This document shows, in pieces, positions 1 through 7,971 of a stretch of 64,000 bases of DNA; position 1 is the stretch's first letter; each line of letters opens with the position of its first letter. Origin of the DNA: TMED14 sp003507115 (GTDB taxonomy: Bacteria > Bacteroidota > Bacteroidia > Flavobacteriales > Schleiferiaceae). The DNA lies in the NCBI GenBank assembly GCA_943787925.1, contig CALSOH010000001.1, positions 682,001 to 746,000 of the forward strand, written 5' to 3'. A program made the translations under genes and the position numbers. The notes under the pieces are model-generated. The model did no database searches, was not told the origin of the DNA, and saw only the letters and a list, made by a program, of their open reading frames with translations.

Positions 1-362
1 GCATTGCGTCCTTGTCCATGTTCTTGCTCCTCCAGAGCCACATTCGCGAACGACTGGGGGAGTACGCCCTCGTCCGAGCCATGGGTGGCACCTGGGGCCA
101 AATCGCCGCCCTTGTCCTGGGGCAAAACCTTCTGCTCGCCCTCTTGGCCTTTGCCTTGGCATACGGGACCCTCGCCGTCGCCTATGCCACCTCCTATTGG
201 TGGCTTCCTTCCGGGTTTAGCCTGTATTCCGACCTCTGGTGGGACCTCCAACCGGACCGGCTTTGGTGGGTCCTGCATCTTTTTTTAGCACTTTTTGCAG
301 GTTTAGGGCCCTGGGTTTGGCTACAAAAAATACCTTTGCACCGTGCGTTGGTCGATTCTTAA
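1..362 (+). CDS. FtsX-like ABC transporter permease, C-terminal part (5' end outside window)
   Basis: The reading frame enters from the window edge (first full codon at base 3) and ends with TAA at 360-362. The segment LLLQSHIRERLGEYALVRAM is the typical FtsX-permease stretch after a membrane helix, where the loop reads 'R..E.G.LRA.G'. Two hydrophobic segments follow, and the protein ends in a short basic tail. Such permeases pair with an ATP-binding protein and act in the inner membrane on lipoprotein or peptide export, or in cell-wall control. The partner gene is not in the window, so the substrate cannot be inferred. The end overlaps the next gene by about 20 bp, so the two are probably co-transcribed. 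Confidence 0.75.
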   Translation, partial: IASLSMFLLLQSHIRERLGEYALVRAMGGTWGQIAALVLGQNLLLALLAFALAYGTLAVAYATSYWWLPSGFSLYSDLWWDLQPDRLWWVLHLFLALFAGLGPWVWLQKIPLHRALVDS

Positions 363-798
363 GCCGTTGACCCTGATCGGGGTTCTGTTCACGGCCACCG
401 CTTTTTCCCTTTTTAGCCCGAGTAAATTGACCTGGAGAGAGCTGGCAACGGTCTCTTTCACGGAGTTTTATGATACCCAAAAGGGAATTTGGTCCCTGGA
501 AGCCGGCTACCCGGAACAGATCTTTGCACTTCGCGGAAAGGAGATTTTCATCACAGGCTATGTACTCCCCGTGGACAATAAGGGAGAAATTTATGCTTTG
601 AGTGCCTACCCATTTAGCTCCTGTTTCTTTTGCGGCGGCGCCGGTCCAGAGACTGTTATGGGCTTAGAATTCGCTACCCCACCGGGAAGGCTCCCGACGG
701 ATGCGGTGAAGACCTACTCCGGAAAGCTCGTTCTGGTCCAAAAGCCCGAAAATGGCTTCTACTTTACCTTGATAAACGTTCGACCCTACACACCATGA
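343..798 (+). CDS. DUF3299-like exported protein with CFFCGGAGPE motif
   Basis: This is a 151-residue protein starting at GTG 343 inside the end of the permease gene. The start was chosen because it gives a hydrophobic N-terminal segment (about residues 6-24) that looks like a signal anchor or signal peptide. The middle reads 'ITGYVLPVDNKGEIYALS', a small beta-rich core. It is followed by SSCFFCGGAGPETVM, in which two cysteines three residues apart could bind a metal or form a disulfide. The family resembles DUF3299 and related short Bacteroidota proteins found beside ABC permease genes. No enzymatic role is known to me. The stop overlaps the next start (ATGA), so it likely sits in one operon with its neighbours. 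Confidence 0.6.
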   Translation: MRWSILKPLTLIGVLFTATAFSLFSPSKLTWRELATVSFTEFYDTQKGIWSLEAGYPEQIFALRGKEIFITGYVLPVDNKGEIYALSAYPFSSCFFCGGAGPETVMGLEFATPPGRLPTDAVKTYSGKLVLVQKPENGFYFTLINVRPYTP

Positions 799-2045
799 AG
801 ATTCTACTCCCCCACGTCCTAATCATGGATCCTCGCTCCCCCCACCACGGTCAAACGGTGGATATACTTCTTGAGGATGGCGCTATTTCTGCCATAGACA
901 GTGAATTGAAGGCCAAAGGAGCAGTCGTATTGGAGTCTGCCCGTGGACGCCTCGTGAGCCCTGGTTGGGTGGATGGTCGGGCGCGCAGTGGCGAGCCGGG
1001 TCACGAAGAGCGGGAGACCTACCTCAGTTTAGCCCGCGCTGCAAGCCTAGGAGGTTATACCCACATCGCAGTTATGCCGTCGACCTATCCTGCCCGGGAT
1101 AGCCGACCGCATGTCGAAGCGCTGCAGCAGGCGACCGCCGCCATGCCCGTGGAATTCTTGCCCATAGGCGCCGTCTCAAAAGGCTTGAACGGGGAGCAAA
1201 TGGCGGAGATGCTCGACATGTTGGAAGGGGGCGCCGTTGCATTCAGTGATGATACCGCATCTATCCGCCACCCCCACCTACTCCAACTGGCCTTACAGTA
1301 CACGGCAGACTTGCCTACGCATATTCAGAGTTTTGCCTTCGAACAGAGCTTATGTCCATCCGGGCAAGCCCACGAAGGCGAAGTAGCCTTATCCCAAGGG
1401 CTGACTCCCATTCCATCCTTGGCAGAAAGTCTGCGCATACAGCGAGATCTTATGATTCAGGACTACGCGGGAGGGCATCTGCACGTTGCCGGGATTAGCA
1501 CGGCCGAAGGGGTTGAAGCTATTCGCAGCGCCAAAGCACTTGGACAAACCGTGACCGCCGATGTGGCCATAGCGAACCTCATCGGCTCGGAAGAAGACAT
1601 TCGTGGGTTCAACTCGACGTATAAAGTTTTGCCTCCACTGCGGAGTGCGGAAGATCGTGAAGCACTTTGGGAAGGATTTCTAGATGGCACCTTGGACCTG
1701 GTCGTAAGCGATCACCAACCGATGGATACAGAGGCCAAAGACTGCGAATGGGGCCAAGCGATGTTTGGGGCGGCCACCATAGAACACGCTTTTGGATGGT
1801 ATCGCCATGTAAATCCGAGTCATGAAGCCTTAGAACGATGGATTAATGCCGTTGCGCACAAGGCCCGGGAGCTCTATCATTTGGGGCCCTGTGTGATTAA
1901 AGTGGGTATGCCCGCCGATCTGACGGTATTCGCTTTGGATGGGTCCGCGGAAGCAAGCTATACCAAGGGCGTGAATGTTCCCCGTTGGACACAAAATGGC
2001 CGCGCCATAGGCACGGTCCTAGGCTCACAGGTGTCGGGGCTTTGA
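795..2045 (+). CDS. Dihydroorotase-like amidohydrolase (PyrC family) lacking the HxH metal motif
   Basis: The start is ATG 795, overlapping the preceding stop as ATGA, giving 416 residues, normal for class I dihydroorotases. The fold signatures are present: VSPGWVDG at the strand that usually leads into the metal site, EPGHEERETY, GGYTHIAVMPST, and SDHQPMD near the C-terminus. The HxH that normally binds the two zinc ions after strand 1 is replaced by R-A-R (WVDGRARSGEPG). From memory, Flavobacterium proteins annotated as dihydroorotase show a similar loss (GWFDTSVSFGEPG), so this looks like a family trait rather than a local mutation. Function may be a non-catalytic pyrimidine-pathway partner or a different amidohydrolase activity. 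It converges on the next gene with no spacer. Confidence 0.8.
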   Translation: MKILLPHVLIMDPRSPHHGQTVDILLEDGAISAIDSELKAKGAVVLESARGRLVSPGWVDGRARSGEPGHEERETYLSLARAASLGGYTHIAVMPSTYPARDSRPHVEALQQATAAMPVEFLPIGAVSKGLNGEQMAEMLDMLEGGAVAFSDDTASIRHPHLLQLALQYTADLPTHIQSFAFEQSLCPSGQAHEGEVALSQGLTPIPSLAESLRIQRDLMIQDYAGGHLHVAGISTAEGVEAIRSAKALGQTVTADVAIANLIGSEEDIRGFNSTYKVLPPLRSAEDREALWEGFLDGTLDLVVSDHQPMDTEAKDCEWGQAMFGAATIEHAFGWYRHVNPSHEALERWINAVAHKARELYHLGPCVIKVGMPADLTVFALDGSAEASYTKGVNVPRWTQNGRAIGTVLGSQVSGL

Positions 2046-2819
2046 TCAAGCCTCGAGGTGAAGGCCATCGTAGGCCAAATACATTCCCGTAGGTAATCCG
2101 GATTGCGTTGCGGCATGATCTCCCATTTGGTGGCTAATATGAGTGAAGTAGGTATGGGGGACCCCCGTCTTTCGCGCAAATTCTTGCGCCTCCAAAAGTG
2201 AGAAATGACTGACATGAGGTTGATGCCTCAAAGCATTGACCACAAGAATCTGTGCGCCCCGAATTTTATCCATTTCCACGTCGGTCATTGCGGAGACATC
2301 CGTTAGATAGACCACATCTCCAATGCGATACCCCAGAACGGGCCACGTGCCATGCATGGCAAGGATAGGCATCCATTCCATTCCACCTATGATGAAGGGT
2401 TTATTGGGAGCTATTTCGACAAGATGCAAACCCGGTGCGCCCGGGTATTTGTCCTCCCCAAAGGCATAGGAAAATTGCTGTTTTAATCGATTCGCCACCC
2501 GCTCCGTGCAGTAAATGGCCATGTCCGTTTTTTGCTGGTAATTCAGCGGGCGCACCTCATCCAATCCTGCCACATGATCCATATGTTCATGGGTCAAAAC
2601 CACCGCATCCAATTGCGCCTGACCAGACCGAAGCATTTGTTGACGGAAATCTGGCCCACAATCAATAACCACGGCATGGGTACCGTAGCGAATGATGACG
2701 GAAGAGCGCAACCGATGATTTCGCGCGTCCAAGGACGTGCATACCGGGCAGGAGCAGCCAATAAGGGGAACTCCCCCAGAGGTTCCCGTACCTAAAAACT
2801 CGAGTTGAATGGGCGTCAT
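2046..2819 (-). CDS. MBL-fold metallohydrolase, PhnP-like
   Basis: This is a 257-residue metallo-beta-lactamase-fold protein. The N-terminus reads LEFLGTGTSGGVPLIGCSC, with a Cys-x-x-Cys pair (CSCPVC) typical of the PhnP/phosphodiesterase branch. The zinc-binding HxHxDH motif is present as THEHMDHVAG. A later H (AMHGTW) and D (YLTDVSAM) supply further metal ligands. Bacteroidota often carry this single-domain form, annotated only as MBL-fold hydrolase. A cyclic-phosphodiesterase activity is possible, but no phosphonate genes are nearby to support a PhnP role. The stop abuts the stop of the convergent dihydroorotase-like gene directly. Confidence 0.8.
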   Translation of the reverse strand: MTPIQLEFLGTGTSGGVPLIGCSCPVCTSLDARNHRLRSSVIIRYGTHAVVIDCGPDFRQQMLRSGQAQLDAVVLTHEHMDHVAGLDEVRPLNYQQKTDMAIYCTERVANRLKQQFSYAFGEDKYPGAPGLHLVEIAPNKPFIIGGMEWMPILAMHGTWPVLGYRIGDVVYLTDVSAMTDVEMDKIRGAQILVVNALRHQPHVSHFSLLEAQEFARKTGVPHTYFTHISHQMGDHAATQSGLPTGMYLAYDGLHLEA

Positions 2820-2835
2820 CCTGCGAATTTAACCA

Positions 2836-2843
2836 TACCTTTG
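2836..2843 (+). promoter_or_regulatory. TACCTTTG -7 box, 4 nt before start codon
   Basis: TACCTTTG matches the Bacteroidota -7 element TAnnTTTG. Only GATT separates it from ATG 2848, so transcription would begin at or just past the start codon (leaderless). Confidence 0.5.
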
Positions 2844-2847
2844 GATT

Positions 2848-4281
2848 ATGGGAGACATGGTACTATCTGCGGCGCAAAAAGCGCTCCGTGTGAACCTTAA
2901 TTCGAACATTTACGGCTCCTTCGCGGAAATCGGCGCGGGGCAAGAAACGGTTCGTCATTTCTTCCGCGCGGGAGGCGCTTCCGGAACCATCGCTAAGGCG
3001 ATGAGTGCCTACGACAAGGACTTTTCAGATGCCATTTATGGAGAAGAGACGGACGGTCGTTATGTCACGGAGAGCCGACTGCGCAAGATGCTAGGGCATG
3101 AATACACTCTATTGGAAGATCGCCTTTCGCGTGAAAAACATCCGACCAAGACGTATTTCGCTTACGCCAATACAGTAGCTACGATCAACTTCACCAAAAC
3201 CTTTAAAGGGCATGGGTGGATTGGAATTCGATTCCAGTCCATTCCCGGCAAAGCGGCAAATGAGGTTATCATCCATGTTCGTTTGCTCGAAAACGACGCC
3301 AAGCACCAACAAGAAACCATCGGAACCCTTGGGGTTAATTTAATCTATGGGGTGCACTTCATGCACGAAGACCCCAAAGCCCTGCTTCTGAGTCTATATG
3401 ATGGAATCGAGCGTTCCGCCATTGAAATCGATTTAATCAATTTTGTCGGCCCCGACTTTGAACACGTCGACAATCGCTTAATGTCCTTGCAATTGATCAA
3501 GAATGGTTTTACCGATGCGGTCATCTTTGGCCCCGAAGGAAAGAACCTCCTTCCGGCCGAATTGCTCTACAAAAAGAATATCCTGGCCATGCGTGGCTCC
3601 TTCCGCCCCGTTACGAAGGTGAACATGGACATGGTCAAGAAAGGCTACCAAAAGTTCATTGAATCCAAGCGGGTCGACAAGGAAAAGATGGTGGTGCTCT
3701 TTGAAATCACCCTCAACAACCTGCTGACGGACGGAGATTTGGACGAACAGGATTTCTTGGATCGAGCCGAAATCCTCTGCTCCATTGGGCAAACTGTCTT
3801 GATTTCCAATTACCAGGAATACTACAAACTGGTCGACTACTTCTCGGGGTACACCAAAAAGCGCATGGGGCTCATCATGGGTATTCCCAGCTTACAAGAG
3901 ATTTTTGAGGAGAAATACTACCGCGATTTGAACGGCGGCATTTTGGAAGCCTTCGGAAAGATCTTCTCCAAGGACCTCGTTATTTACGCCTATCCGTTCC
4001 GCAAGGATGATGAAGACGGGGTGGCCACCATCAAGGATGTGGAGATGCACCCGCGCTTCCGGCCTGTTTTTGATTACCTCTTCTACAACCGCCGAATGCG
4101 CGACATTGAGGACTTTGATCCCTCGATTCTCAACGTTTGGAGCCGAGAAGTCCTACGTAAGATTCGACATGGCGAAGAAGGCTGGGAAGCCTGTCTTCCC
4201 ACCTACGTGGACACCATTATCAAAGAAAAAGGCCTTTTTGGCTACAGTCCCAAGCTCGCAGACGCCAAACCCTCCTTATAG
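2848..4281 (+). CDS. Conserved protein of unknown function, 477 aa
   Basis: I do not recognise an established function. The N-terminal part has a strongly conserved look: FAEIGAGQE, then HFFRAGGASGTIAKAMSAYD and FSDAIYGEE, a pattern I remember from cytoplasmic proteins carried under inconsistent names in databases (including adenylyltransferase and TonB-related labels that nothing here supports). There is no signal peptide, membrane helix, P-loop or evident catalytic triad. A tyrosine-rich tail (KRMGLIMGIPSLQEIFEEKY) and charged helices follow. The start at ATG 2848 is favoured by the TACCTTTG box 4 nt upstream; ATG 2857 is an alternative. The last 40 bp overlap the 3' end of the convergent photolyase gene. 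Confidence 0.7.
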   Translation: MGDMVLSAAQKALRVNLNSNIYGSFAEIGAGQETVRHFFRAGGASGTIAKAMSAYDKDFSDAIYGEETDGRYVTESRLRKMLGHEYTLLEDRLSREKHPTKTYFAYANTVATINFTKTFKGHGWIGIRFQSIPGKAANEVIIHVRLLENDAKHQQETIGTLGVNLIYGVHFMHEDPKALLLSLYDGIERSAIEIDLINFVGPDFEHVDNRLMSLQLIKNGFTDAVIFGPEGKNLLPAELLYKKNILAMRGSFRPVTKVNMDMVKKGYQKFIESKRVDKEKMVVLFEITLNNLLTDGDLDEQDFLDRAEILCSIGQTVLISNYQEYYKLVDYFSGYTKKRMGLIMGIPSLQEIFEEKYYRDLNGGILEAFGKIFSKDLVIYAYPFRKDDEDGVATIKDVEMHPRFRPVFDYLFYNRRMRDIEDFDPSILNVWSREVLRKIRHGEEGWEACLPTYVDTIIKEKGLFGYSPKLADAKPSL

Positions 4282-5549
4282 CGCGCCAAACACCGCTCAC
4301 GAGCTTGTTTGTGGTCGACAATAGGTTCTGGGTATTCCGGCAACCCGTATTCAGGGACCCACTGCTTCACATATTTCAAGTCCTTATCAAACTTTTCTAG
4401 TTGACTCGCCGGGTTAAAAATTCGGAAATACGGGGCCGCATCGCAACCCGAACCACTCGCCCATTGCCAGCCACCCACGTTGGATGCGAGATCGAAATCC
4501 AAGAGTTTGGACGCAAAGTAGGCTTCCCCAAGGCGCCAGTCCAATAAAAGATGTTTAGTCAAAAAGCTTGCGACCACCATGCGCACTCGGTTGTGCATAA
4601 AGCCCGTCTCGTTGAGTTCGCGCATTCCGGCATCCACCAGCGGATAACCCGTTTTTCCTTGGCACCATGCCTCAAAATGGGTCTCATTCGACTCCCACAT
4701 AATCCGATCATAGGCGGGCTTAATGGCTTTGGAGGGACTATCCGGGAAATGCTTGAGGATCATTTGATAGAAGTCGCGCCAGATTAATTCGGTCAAAAAC
4801 TTACTGTGATCCGGGTAGGCTACACGAGCTAAAGCGCGTATGGATATGGTACCAAAGCGCAAATGTACACCCAGCCGTGTGGTGCCGTTGGGGAGCGCGG
4901 GAAAGTTTCGCTTCGCTTCATAGGCCGCCAATACGGTCGCGGGAATTTCCCGCGAGGGCACCTTCTGCGTATTCTCTTCAAAACCCATATCCTTCAAACT
5001 GGGCATGGTGTGCGAGGACGCCTGAGGATTCCATCCCCCTGTGGGCGTGGGATAAGCTTGAATATGTTCAGGAGTGAAGTGAGTGCGCCACTTGCGCGAA
5101 TACGGTGTGAACACCGTGTACGGGGTTCCATCGTCCTTGAGGACCTCCCTGGGTTCCATGAGGACGTGGTCCTTCGACCACTTACTCCATTTGCCCTCTT
5201 GAGCATAGATGCGCGCCACGGCTTCATCTCGCCGACCAGCATAGGGCTCATAGTCCCGATTTGCAAAGACACCTTCAATGGCGGCATCGGCCGCCCATGT
5301 TTGATGCCACACCATTGGATCTCCATAAACAACCCAAAGGTTACCGCCTTGAACCGCAATTTCTTGGCTCAAACGGGTAAGCTCTTGGTGGATGAAAGAT
5401 ACCCGAGCATCCGCAGCATCCTCCAGACGATCCAATATGTGCGTATCAAAAATGAATACCGGCTGCACGGGCTGGCCCGTTGCCATGGCTTTGGCTAGCG
5501 CCGCATTGTCCTCTAGCCGAAGATCCCGGCGAAACCAGTGTAGAACCAT
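4242..5549 (-). CDS. phrB: Deoxyribodipyrimidine photolyase (cryptochrome/photolyase family)
   Basis: This 435-residue flavoprotein has an N-terminal Rossmann-like antenna domain (LHWFRRDLRLEDNAAL) and a C-terminal helical FAD domain. The FAD-domain signatures are TRLGVHLRFGTIS, LIWRDFYQMIL, GYPLVDAGMRELNETGFMHN and DFDLASNVGGWQWASGSGCD, the last two holding the FAD-binding Asn/Asp and tryptophans of the electron-transfer chain. It repairs UV-induced cyclobutane pyrimidine dimers using blue light. The length fits bacterial class I CPD photolyases. It is the last gene of the minus-strand light-response block, 3 bp after folE. The second chromophore cannot be read from sequence; a folate- or lumazine-type antenna is plausible. 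Confidence 0.92.
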   Translation of the reverse strand: MVLHWFRRDLRLEDNAALAKAMATGQPVQPVFIFDTHILDRLEDAADARVSFIHQELTRLSQEIAVQGGNLWVVYGDPMVWHQTWAADAAIEGVFANRDYEPYAGRRDEAVARIYAQEGKWSKWSKDHVLMEPREVLKDDGTPYTVFTPYSRKWRTHFTPEHIQAYPTPTGGWNPQASSHTMPSLKDMGFEENTQKVPSREIPATVLAAYEAKRNFPALPNGTTRLGVHLRFGTISIRALARVAYPDHSKFLTELIWRDFYQMILKHFPDSPSKAIKPAYDRIMWESNETHFEAWCQGKTGYPLVDAGMRELNETGFMHNRVRMVVASFLTKHLLLDWRLGEAYFASKLLDFDLASNVGGWQWASGSGCDAAPYFRIFNPASQLEKFDKDLKYVKQWVPEYGLPEYPEPIVDHKQARERCLARYKEGLASASLGL

Positions 5550-5552
5550 CGA

Positions 5553-6236
5553 TTAACCTTTGAATGCGGTCAAAAACTCATTGCGCACATCGGGGTCTTT
5601 GAAACGACCGCTATAGTGGCTTGTGACGGTCGACGAACTGCAGTCTTCCACGCCACGCGTCTTTACGCAGAGGTGCTCGGCGTCTAGATATACCGCCACA
5701 TCCTCTGTTTGCAAAGAGCGCTTCAGCTCCGCCGCAATCTGCTCCGTCAATCGCTCCTGGACTTGAGGCCGTTTGGAATAGAACTTGACAATGCGGTTCA
5801 ACTTTGATAAACCCACCACTTTTCCTTTCGCGAAATAGGCCACATGGCACACACCCAGGATGGGGACAAAGTGATGCTCGCAAGTGCTGTGTACAGTGAT
5901 ATTGCGCTCCACCAGCATCTCTCCATAGGCATAGTTGTTCTCGAACAACGTGATGTCCGGTTTATTCAGTGGATTGAGACCCTGGAACGTCTCATGGATG
6001 TACATTTTGGCCACCCGTTCCGGGGTGCCCGACAGGGAATCATCCTTGAGGTCCAATCCCATAATCTCCATGATTTCCGCAAATTTCTCCGCGATGAGGA
6101 CGACTTTTTCATCGTCGCTCAAGACGAAGGCGTTCGGATGCATGGGGCTCGACAAGGCGGAGCTTAGCCGTGAAGGAACAGATTGATTTCCGTTACCATT
6201 AATCACTGAATTCGACAAAGTTGCGGGGAGTTTCAT
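5553..6236 (-). CDS. folE: GTP cyclohydrolase I
   Basis: The enzyme converts GTP to 7,8-dihydroneopterin triphosphate, the first step of folate and tetrahydropterin synthesis. The 227-residue protein has the zinc-site motif HSTCEHHF, the substrate-binding KVVGLSKLNRIV, and HLCVKTRGVED near the end. The first ~40 residues are a low-complexity extension (SNSVINGNGNQS) that overlaps the upstream pterin-synthase gene by 38 bp. Translation could instead begin at the methionine of MHPNAFVLSD, which would remove the overlap. It lies between a PTPS-type gene and the photolyase in a tightly packed run with carotenoid genes, so it may be a light-induced copy. Confidence 0.93.
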   Translation of the reverse strand: MKLPATLSNSVINGNGNQSVPSRLSSALSSPMHPNAFVLSDDEKVVLIAEKFAEIMEIMGLDLKDDSLSGTPERVAKMYIHETFQGLNPLNKPDITLFENNYAYGEMLVERNITVHSTCEHHFVPILGVCHVAYFAKGKVVGLSKLNRIVKFYSKRPQVQERLTEQIAAELKRSLQTEDVAVYLDAEHLCVKTRGVEDCSSSTVTSHYSGRFKDPDVRNEFLTAFKG

Positions 6237-6606
6237 AAAGCGTTACTTTAATTTTTAATTCGGGTGAAATATGTGGGCGCAACCAACCATGGATGATGGC
6301 GGCGATGTGTTCCGCCGTAGGATTTAGTTCCGCGAACTCGGGCACCTCGAGATTTAAGTTTTTGTGGTCCAATTTGGATTCGACATGCTCCTTGATTTGA
6401 TCGCCCAGGACCTTCATGTCATATACATATCCGGAAACCGGATCCACCGGACCCGTTAGAGCCACGATTAATTCATAGTTGTGCCCATGAAATAAAGGGT
6501 TATTACAGACCCCAAAGAAGGAGGTGTTCTGTTCTTCACTCCAAGAATCTACATGCAAACGGTGGGCGGCATTAAAGTGCGCATGGCGACTAACGGTGGC
6601 AATCAT
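6199..6606 (-). CDS. 6-pyruvoyl-tetrahydropterin synthase / QueD family protein
   Basis: This is a 135-residue T-fold enzyme. Zinc-binding histidines are seen in HFNAAH and in HGHNYE, and a cysteine precedes the second site (GVCNNPLFHGHNY). The stretch CNNP..HGHNY, then VDPVSGYVYDMK and LDHKNLNLEVP resembles animal PTPS more than E. coli QueD. The reaction would use dihydroneopterin triphosphate, the product of FolE encoded directly downstream. The product could be 6-pyruvoyl-tetrahydropterin (biopterin route) or carboxy-tetrahydropterin (queuosine route). I favour a pterin role from context. ATG 6606 overlaps the idi stop as TGATG; a GTG at 6609 is less likely. Confidence 0.85.
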   Translation of the reverse strand: MIATVSRHAHFNAAHRLHVDSWSEEQNTSFFGVCNNPLFHGHNYELIVALTGPVDPVSGYVYDMKVLGDQIKEHVESKLDHKNLNLEVPEFAELNPTAEHIAAIIHGWLRPHISPELKIKVTLYETPRNFVEFSD

Positions 6607-7133
6607 CACTGAGGGAGGTGTTTGACATACTCATTCAAGATGATCTTGAACCAGGCTGTGTAGTTTGCCGGCGATTTTTCTACATCGGTCAATAGATCGG
6701 GCATGGATACCCAACGGGTGGAGGCGACTTCTTCGGGATTTGGCTGGCATGAGCCCTCATATTGACCGATCACAACATGGTCTAACTCATGCTCAATAAG
6801 GTTATTGTCAAATTCTGCCCGATAGGTGAAGTGAAAGGCAGGGCGCAAATCGTGGATGTCTTCGGGGCGAATCCCCAGCTCCTCGCGCACGCGACGCTGA
6901 GCCGCCTGAAGAACGGTTTCCCCCTCGCGAGGGTGACTACAGCATGTATTAGTCCACAGCAGGGGGCTGTGGTATTTTCCTGCAGCGCGCTGCTGAAGCA
7001 GCGTTTCTCCGCGTTCATTGAATAAAAATATGGAGAAGGCACGGTGCAAGATCCCTTTTTGGTGGGCTTCCATTTTCTCCATCCGTCCCAGTTCGTGATC
7101 GTCCGCTGAAACGAGGATAACATATTCGGTCAT
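6606..7133 (-). CDS. idi: Isopentenyl-diphosphate delta-isomerase, type I
   Basis: The enzyme interconverts IPP and DMAPP, the building blocks of carotenoids and quinones. The 175-residue protein is a Nudix-fold type I IDI. Catalytic Cys lies in WTNTCCSHP (second Cys, residue 65), the Nudix-like helix in AAQRRVREELGI, and the metal and acid residues in EHELDHVV. Length matches the bacterial family. It starts 1 bp after the crtB stop and ends in a TGATG overlap with the PTPS gene, so it is translated within the carotenoid operon and probably boosts DMAPP supply for phytoene synthesis. Confidence 0.93.
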   Translation of the reverse strand: MTEYVILVSADDHELGRMEKMEAHQKGILHRAFSIFLFNERGETLLQQRAAGKYHSPLLWTNTCCSHPREGETVLQAAQRRVREELGIRPEDIHDLRPAFHFTYRAEFDNNLIEHELDHVVIGQYEGSCQPNPEEVASTRWVSMPDLLTDVEKSPANYTAWFKIILNEYVKHLPQ

Positions 7134-7134
7134 A

Positions 7135-7971
7135 TCAGAGAAGATTGAGGGCGTGACGTAGGTAGCTGCTCACAAAGAGGCGGTATTTCTTGGGGTTGTT
7201 GATACGAATACGCGATTGGAAGATATGCCTCGAGGGAGTGCGCATAATCTTCTGAAAAAGAGCGTAATAATACATGTAGGCGATGTACACCCCGAAGCGT
7301 GCACCCTTGGGCAAACGCAGGATGCCTTCATAGCCCATGCGGAAGTCCACTGCGATGTCCGCTTCAATAGCGCGCTTGGCGTCGTCGTCAAAGGAAGTCA
7401 GATCAACATTGGGGAAGTAGGTTCGGCCCAAGGCGTTGTAATCCGCGCTAACATCCCGAAGGAAATTAATCTTTTGAAAGGCCGAGCCCAACTTCATGGC
7501 GAAGGGGGTGAGTTCTTCGTATTGGGTCTGATCCCCTCCCACAAAGACCTTGAGGCACATCAGACCTACGACTTCCGCACTACCGAGGATATACTTTTCA
7601 TATTCTGCTTGGGTATACGTCCGATCTTCCAAATCCATTTCCATCGAGGCCAGGAAGGTGTCGACTAGGGAACGGTCAATTTGGTAGGTGTGAACTACCC
7701 GCTGGAAGCTGTGTAGTACCGGATTGGTGCTGACCCTTTCGTCCAGGGCCATGTGCGTGTCTTTCCAAAAGCGCTTGAGTAAGGACGCCTTGTCATGACC
7801 GTGGAACGTGTCTACAATTTCATCAGCCACCCGAACGAAGCCGTATATGCCGTAAATAGGGTCTCGCAAAGAACGATTTAGGCCAAGAATACCCAATGAA
7901 AAAGAAGTGCTGTATGCTCGGGTGATCAGCTTATTAATCCGGTCGGAACTCTGGTCGTAAAGATGCATCAT
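7135..7971 (-). CDS. crtB: Phytoene synthase (squalene/phytoene synthase family)
   Basis: The enzyme condenses two geranylgeranyl diphosphates head-to-head to phytoene. This 278-residue protein has the first aspartate-rich motif in YGFVRVADEIVDTF (DxxxD) and the second in FLRDVSADYNALGRTYFP. The opening YSTSFSLGILGL is typical of the family. Its start overlaps the crtI stop (ATGATGA), so initiation could be at 7971 or 7968. The crtI-crtB order is the classic bacterial carotenoid pair. The desaturase next door supports phytoene rather than squalene as product. Confidence 0.92.
   Translation of the reverse strand: MMHLYDQSSDRINKLITRAYSTSFSLGILGLNRSLRDPIYGIYGFVRVADEIVDTFHGHDKASLLKRFWKDTHMALDERVSTNPVLHSFQRVVHTYQIDRSLVDTFLASMEMDLEDRTYTQAEYEKYILGSAEVVGLMCLKVFVGGDQTQYEELTPFAMKLGSAFQKINFLRDVSADYNALGRTYFPNVDLTSFDDDAKRAIEADIAVDFRMGYEGILRLPKGARFGVYIAYMYYYALFQKIMRTPSRHIFQSRIRINNPKKYRLFVSSYLRHALNLL

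Noticed and set aside
4863..5498. Long plus-strand open frame inside the photolyase gene
   Set aside because: It is antisense to a well-supported photolyase and its translation shows no family features.
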